Below are positions 58,092 to 64,000 of a DNA stretch of 64,000 nucleotides, one piece after another; the stretch's first letter is position 1, and each line of letters opens with the position of its first letter. Made by a program: the position numbers and the translations under genes. The notes under the pieces were generated by a model. The model saw only the letters and a program-made list of their open reading frames with translations. It was not told the DNA's origin and did not search any database. Source of the DNA: Cenococcum geophilum 1.58 (taxonomy: Eukaryota; Ascomycota; Dothideomycetes; Gloniales; Gloniaceae); the NCBI GenBank assembly GCA_001692895.1, contig KV748203.1, positions 588,330 to 652,329 of the forward strand. The letters run 5' to 3'.

Positions 58092-59184
58092 TATCCTCGG
58101 AATTCTCGCATTACCGATATGAAGCGACAGGCTTTAACATCTAGAGTCCGCCATAAAATAGCAGTTTTCTTGTGGGACAATATGCGTTATCTTTGATCGG
58201 AAGGATAGCTTGGTGGTTGTGAAGAGAAGGCTGGAAGGGATTAAATGGAGGATCTCCCGCTTGAGTGAATCTTTGCGGCTCAGATTCGAGAACATCCAAT
58301 GAGACTTCAGTATTCATATAAAGCTCATGATTGGACACAGGGAACTGAGAAAAGCTACATTTGCCGCGGGTCCTGCAACGTCGCAGGCGCCACTTCGGCT
58401 CCCCGGTCCTAAGTGTGGTCGCACAGGGCGAAGAGCAGTTCGGCAAGAACTGCATCAAGTATCTGAACAGTGAGCACTGGCTACAAACATACCAAGTAAA
58501 AGATATTGGCCAAAATTGTGTGGAAGGTCTTGACAGTCGGGAGGGTCACAGCTAGTGGTCTGGGTTGTACATACTGTAGTAGCTCGTGGCGCACGCAAGT
58601 AAGTATGCTAGCAGGGAGGATGGCCGACCCGCTCCGGCCACCCTTGTGGAGATGGCGAGAGCGTAACTACTATCCCATTGTGTCTTCAGCTTCATGCACT
58701 TTTAGTTCCCGCGCACTATGGCTGAGGTTTAACTCCCCTAGGCGTAGAAGCGCACGTCCCAAACTCGAAGCTGCTAGTCGCTGTGTGCTTTTGCAACCCC
58801 TTTGCAAAATATTCGGTTTTCCGATTGGTCACAACTATAAGCTAGAAATAAGTTGGTTAAGTCGGCCCACTGCCCCAGCCGCGAAGAAAAGCCCGGTGTC
58901 AACAAAGACACCATGGGATCCCTTCGTCTGGCAAGTTTTCATGGACTTTTCGTATATGCACGCCTCAAAAGCCAATCTAGAGGCTCTATACTATATAGAG
59001 CTTGGTGTTGAAGCCTCTGGTCAGTGCGGTAGCAAGGGTGCTGGCGCCTCATTGACGCTTGAATATTGCGGTGAACAGTAGCGACGTGGCCAGGAAGCCT
59101 ATAATATTTGGTGTAGTTAATCTAAAAGCTTCAATATTGCCGCCGTCTATTTAATTATTTAATTGTCAGTAAAATATCGTTCTT
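58092..59184. other. NLR upstream region and edge of transposon block
   Basis: About 1.1 kb. The left part is the promoter and leader of the NLR-like gene. The frame 58506-59081 on the plus strand (191 codons) has no motif and a composition unlike the neighbours' proteins. From about 59100 the sequence becomes AT-rich. Confidence 0.4.
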
Positions 59185-60328
59185 ATGCCGCCTAAAAAAA
59201 GTTGTACTCCTTCGGCTCTGAAGCCTCTAAAGCCTCTAAAAGTACCTCAAGCCTAGGAGTCCTATTCACAATCCTTTTAAGTGACGCAGTATACACACGA
59301 TAGCGTGTCGGCAGTAGCTACGCAGTAGGCAGTGGAGGCTTAGCCAAGCAGCCAGATGGAGGATATTAAGGACGAATTAGAAGCCTCTTTTAAGGCCCGC
59401 GGCGAGACTGCTGAGGATAAGGCAGATAAGGTAGATAAGACTAAACTACCAGAGCTGTTAGCTGAAGAAGTTATAAGAATAGGCCTTCCTGCTGTTCCTA
59501 CTTTATAGGAGCCTATAGCTGCTGTTCCTAAACTAGATTTTAAAGTTATTAACCTTCTAAATAAGTTAATATTCGGCGTACTAGTGAGCCTATTAATGGC
59601 ATTAACGCGGATATTAAATCTAATAACCTTCCTAATTAAAATGAGGATTGTAAGCGCTATACTTATTATACGCTAGCAAATTAAATTAGTATAGTGTCTA
59701 GCGGATATAGATCTAGATAGGACCTACCGATTTAAGTATTTCTACTATTCTTTAGTATTAGTATATTTAAGAAGCTCGCGATTAATATAAACCTATATAT
59801 AGCCTCTTAAAATGCTAGCGGATATTACTAATTAGGATAATATGCAGGTAAACAATTACAGGCGTAGAAGGAGACCTCTGCTAGCGAATTAATAATTTAG
59901 GTAGAGCTTATTATCTATATAGGCGTCTTTAAAGGCACTTAGGTGCCAGATCTTTAGACTGTAGATCCTAAATATTCTAAATACTTAATTAGCTTATTTA
60001 TAGGCCTAAAAAAATAGGAGTAACTTAAGCGCTTCTTTTATGTCTTACTACCTCCACTAGAGGGCGTTAAACGTTAAGTCTTTAAGAAAATTAAGCCGTT
60101 AATAACTTCTTTAGGTAGGGCGTTTAGAAAGTATATTATACCTAGATCTATAGTTAGCTTTAATAAAATAATAGTAAGGTTTACTAGACAATTTATAGCT
60201 ATAATTAAATTGCTTAGTAAGCTAATATTAAAGGGCTTTAAGATAATAAGCCTTTATTAATATGGATATTACTATAGCTTTATATTTACCTTACCTAGCT
60301 ACTTTTTTAGGCTTCCTTCTTAAATAGA
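59185..60328 (+). pseudogene. piggyBac-type transposase, broken and truncated
   Basis: An ATG at 59185 opens MPPKKSCTPSALKPLKPLK, a basic head typical of fungal piggyBac-type transposases. Further on, ELIIYIGVFKGT (about 59904), DPKYSKYLISLF (about 59960) and SFNKIIVRFT (about 60155-60185) match the DDE_Tnp_1_7 core. In the last one an Asn stands where the catalytic Asp would be. The head and the core lie in different frames, so there is at least one frame change between about 59600 and 59900. Many in-frame TAG/TAA codons sit where Trp or Gln codons are expected, as RIP would make. The core is cut at 60328 by a Gypsy LTR. The rest should lie beyond the window, after that element. Confidence 0.75.
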
Positions 60329-60650
60329 TGTAACGGAACCTTGTAGCAAGAACTACGGTAGGCTCGTTATTGGGCTAGGTGTGTAGGAAATGCAAGTACA
60401 AAAGTCAACAACGTAATAACAACTGGTGGAGTGGTTGCCCAACAGATTAACTTTAATTATATTCTGAGAATCACTATAAGGAAGGAACTATCTAGGTAGG
60501 GACTAAGGGTCCTTAAATACACAACCGTACTCCTATAAAATCCTTCTTGTATATAATATACGTCTTATATATAAGGTACATAAGTTCCTCTTATTCCCCT
60601 TATTTAATATATAGCATATTATGTGACCTTAGTTACTATTCCTCGTCACA
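60329..60650. repeat. LTR of the second Gypsy
   Basis: 322 bp, TGTAACGG at the left and CGTCACA at the right on the plus strand. A short purine-rich tract equivalent lies just inside at about 60651-60670 (minus-strand sense), marking this as the 3' LTR. Confidence 0.75.
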
Positions 60651-63600
60651 TAGTTCTATTGGCTCCATCCTAGACTGTGCCTAAATTAACTAACTAGCTT
60701 CTTCCGTCTCTTCTCTAAGTAGTTATAATATTATACTTAAAGCGTCCGTAATACTATCTCCCTCCTCTTTATCTTCGTTCTTAAAGATTTAAAATATCTC
60801 TAAGTCGTTTACTAAAGGTATAATATCCGTTTAATTAATTTAGTTAATATTATTACTTATTATACCTAAAGCAATTTCTTCTTTATACGCCCAACGTCGT
60901 GCTCGCACTATTGCTGCAATATTATCTCTTAGTGAGATTATGCCGTCTCCGTGTTCTCGTTATTCGAAAGAGGGGTTGGTTTATATTATGTTGGCGAACC
61001 CATCTTCGCAATAACCGTCCTCTTATTTAAAGTATACTAAAGTAAATATTTGTTTATCTTATAACGTTCGCTCTACTTTTAATGCTAAATATGCGCGACC
61101 TATTACTCTTAATAGTCGTCTAGTTTCCTAATTAATTTATCTTAGGGTTTTGTGTTTAATCTGCTACTATGCAGCTAGATAGTAAACTATTGCAAGCCCT
61201 TACTAAGTTAGAACGTTCCCGTGACGTGGAACAGAAGGCCCTAAATACTTAGATTACGGCGTCTGCTCGTCTGCTTTGTCTTAAAAAGGTTTATAAGAAG
61301 GTTTGTTTTAAGGAGTAGAAACTTATAAAATAGGGTTTATAGGAACTAGGTAATAAAAAAACGGATTCTCCCCTAATAGAGAAGGAAATAGATCCGAGTA
61401 GTTTGGCAACTACTCTTCTTAGGTCCCCCTTAGGTAACTTATTCTTTAGTAATCCTTTTTTATTAATACTACCTAACCTAATCTCTTCCAATACTTCTAT
61501 ACCTTTCCTATAGCGTTCTTTAAATTCTCTAGTAGCTCCTAGGTAGTCTTAGTGTAGCCTATCCACTTAACCTTATACTATATTTCGTCGTCAATGTCTT
61601 TATAATTAACGATCTTTAAAACTTACCATTTGTCTTCTTCTTATCCTCTATATATGTCTACTTTATAAACTAATAGCTTAACATTCCTATATACTAGCTC
61701 TAGCATTGCGATGTGCTATATAGGGTAGATCTTTATTTTGGCTAGTAGGTTTAACTTAAACGTAATCGGTAAAATCCTCTATATAATTTTAAAAGGTCCT
61801 AGTCTAACATAGTCCAACTTCTTGCTTAGTTGTCGACTTTTAAAATTTTTATATAGTAGCTATACTTTATCTCCCTCCTTAAGATCTGGTCCCTTAGATC
61901 TCTTAACATTATAGTACTTTTTTATTCTCTCTTGTACTTTCTTTATTAATTCTATAAGGTCTATATAAAGATTTATTAACGTCTTTATTCTCTTTTTAGC
62001 TGTACTACTTATTTTTTTTACTTGCCGTGGTAATAACGATATTCTTAGCTTATATCCATAATTTGCCTTAAATAGTAATATGCCTATTCCTTCTTAAGGT
62101 GTTACATTATATATAAACTGTATAACTAGTAACAGTAATACCCAATTATTCTATATATAATTAACATAATGCCTTAGATACTACTCTAGCGTCTAATTTA
62201 ATCTTTCCATTTAACCGTCTGTCTGTGGATAATATGCGGTAAAAGTTGCTACTTAAACTCCTTGCTCCGCTAAGAACACTTCCTAAAATACTACTATAAA
62301 TCTTAGATCTCTATCCGATATGATTTTACTTAGTGCTCTATGTTTTGTGAATACTTCTTTAATATAGATTCTAGCGATATCTTCTGCTGAGATTTCTTCT
62401 ATATATGCTATAAAGTATCCCTATTTTATAAGCTTATCTACTATTACTAAGATTACGTTATAATCTTATCCGGTAATAGGATCTCTTAATTTTAGTAACT
62501 TAATAATAAAGTCCCATAATATAACCTCCTATGGTTTCTTTAGTATTTTAATAGGTTATAGCCCTCTATATAGCTTATACCTTATTAGTTTATTCCTTTA
62601 GCAATCTAAATATTCCTTTATAACCCTTCTGGCTATCCTTTAGATTTTATTAATAATATACTCCTCCTAGAGTCTTAACACTAAGCCCGTAGCTCTATTA
62701 TATTCTTAGGTTAGTCCCTTATAGAAGTCCTCTATAAACTACTCTACTATACTTCTTAGAATATACTTTGCTTTTTAATTTTCGTATATATCTATTTATA
62801 GATCTTCTAGCTATACTTTTAGAATTCTTTATACCCAAAAGCTTTCTAGTATCTTATAAACTTTCTCTAATTTATTATCTTCTTAAGTTGCTATAATTTT
62901 TAGATAATTATATTTAATTAATCCATCTATATCTTTTTATAATAAAGCCCCTAATGGCTTTTCCTTATTTTATAGTTTAGCTTTATGGCTTAGAGCATCT
63001 GCCCGCGTATTATCTATACCCTTAGTATACTAAATCTTAAAATGGTATTCCGTAAGCATCTCTACCCATCTAACCTATCTTTAGTTAAGTTCCTTTGTTA
63101 TTAGGAATCCTGTTAGGTTTTTATAATCCGTCTTAACTATAAATGGTTTCTTTATACCTTATAAGAATGCTCTTTATTTCTTTAATGCTATAACTATACC
63201 TAATAACTCCTTATTATAGATGTTATAGTTTAACTTTAGTAGTGTTATCGTCCGACTATAGTATGCTACTAGGTGCCATCTATCTTAATGCCTTTACATA
63301 AAGTATACCCCTAGTGTATAGTCTAATGCATTCGTTTCTATAACCGTCTCTAGTCCTAGTTAATAGATCTTAAAAACTAGCTCCTGGGTAAACAGCTTTT
63401 TAACTTTCTTAAAGAGTTCTCTTTACTCTTCCCCCTATGCCTATAGTTCTTCTTTCTTTGTTAACCGCGTAAATAGCTTAATGTTCTTTAACCACTACGC
63501 TATAAACCTTCTATAGTAATTGCAAAACCCTAGGAATAATCTTAACTATATAATATTCTCTAGTTTCTACTAATTTACTATAGCCTTAATCTTTTTTAGA

Positions 63601-64000
63601 TCTATACTAAGTTAGCCTAGTTTAATAATAAATCTAACAAAATTAGTCTTTCTAGTAAAGAACTCGCATTTCTTAATTACTACTGGTATCTGTTCTTCTT
63701 ATAGTCTTTTTAAAACCTATTTAACGTGTTCCCTATGTTCTTCCTTAGTTATTAAGTAGATAATAATATTATTAAGATATACTATAACAAATTCATCTAA
63801 GTATTCCCCTAATATGTTGTTAATACGCTTTTAGAATATTGCTAGTACGTTTATAAGCCCGAATTGTATAACTAATGGTTTATATAGTCCTTCCTTTAAC
63901 CTAAAGGCTGCCTTTTATTTATTGCCTTCCTTAATCCTGATTTAATGGTACGCCTATCTTAGATCTATCTTTATAAAGATTTACGCATTGCCTATCCTAT
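60329..64000 (-). mobile_element. Second Gypsy-type LTR retroelement, partial in window, broken
   Basis: The element points leftwards. Its 3' LTR is 60329-60650, and pol lies on the minus strand: integrase and tail at about 61,000-62,900, RNase H near 62,950-63,350, and reverse transcriptase from about 63,450 to the window edge. The other LTR and gag are outside. It carries the same strong AT shift as the first Gypsy and has dozens of breaks. It inserted into the piggyBac-type transposase, so it is younger than that copy. Sequence and LTR differ from the first Gypsy, so this is another family. Confidence 0.8.

Noticed and set aside
58506-59081. 191-codon plus-strand frame upstream of the NLR-like gene
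   Set aside because: No motif, odd composition rich in Arg/Ser/Trp, and near the edge of the repeat block.
61291-61491. 66-codon minus-strand frame in the second Gypsy
   Set aside because: It is a chance open stretch within the ruined retroelement and not a separate gene.

Overview
The window is nuclear DNA of a filamentous ascomycete, probably a leotiomycete (inference from gene set and style). Genes carry short introns of about 45-70 bp with GTAWGT-like donors and CTRAY-type branch sites. The gene families are typical of Pezizomycotina: samB/MUB1, a fungal rhodopsin-domain membrane protein, and an NLR-like NACHT protein with a lipase-like head. The repeats carry the C-to-T / G-to-A signature of repeat-induced point mutation (RIP). 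I rebuilt exon-intron structures by eye. For every multi-exon gene whose exons are listed, the exon lengths sum to a whole number of codons.

Layout. Bases 1-43,700 are a gene-rich block: GDA1 (-), a foldback repeat, a PPPDE/thioredoxin/PUL protein (+), a CorA-type transporter (-), samB/MUB1 (+), a DNF3-like flippase (+), a broken GMC oxidoreductase gene (-), a rhodopsin-domain protein (+), TEL1 (-), NUP192 (+), mitochondrial ribosomal protein bS6m (-), glycine-cleavage H protein (+) and a Gfo/Idh/MocA oxidoreductase (-). Bases 43,721-52,814 are an AT-rich transposon nest: a Copia-type LTR element holding a complete-length but ruined chromodomain Gypsy element, which itself holds a small GC-normal MITE. 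Bases 52,901-58,091 are an island holding one 1,630-residue NLR-like gene. From about 59,100 to the end the sequence is again RIP-altered: a piggyBac-type transposase fossil is cut by a second Gypsy element that runs off the window.

Most genes are conserved housekeeping genes: nucleotide-sugar recycling in the Golgi, lipid flipping, the DNA damage kinase Tel1, the inner nuclear pore ring, mitochondrial translation and one-carbon metabolism. TEL1/NUP192 and MRP17/GCV3 are divergent pairs with short shared promoters. The accessory part is the NLR-like gene between two transposon blocks, which is the usual setting of fungal allorecognition or immune-type genes.

Most notable: the NLR-like gene with about 13 degenerate C-terminal repeats; a perfect in-frame 54-bp tandem duplication at the N-terminal TAN region of TEL1; the nested Copia > Gypsy > MITE stack, which gives a relative clock for RIP; and a foldback element with an inner palindrome. 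I do not see a clearly new multi-gene system. The NLR locus is the best candidate for unusual biology.
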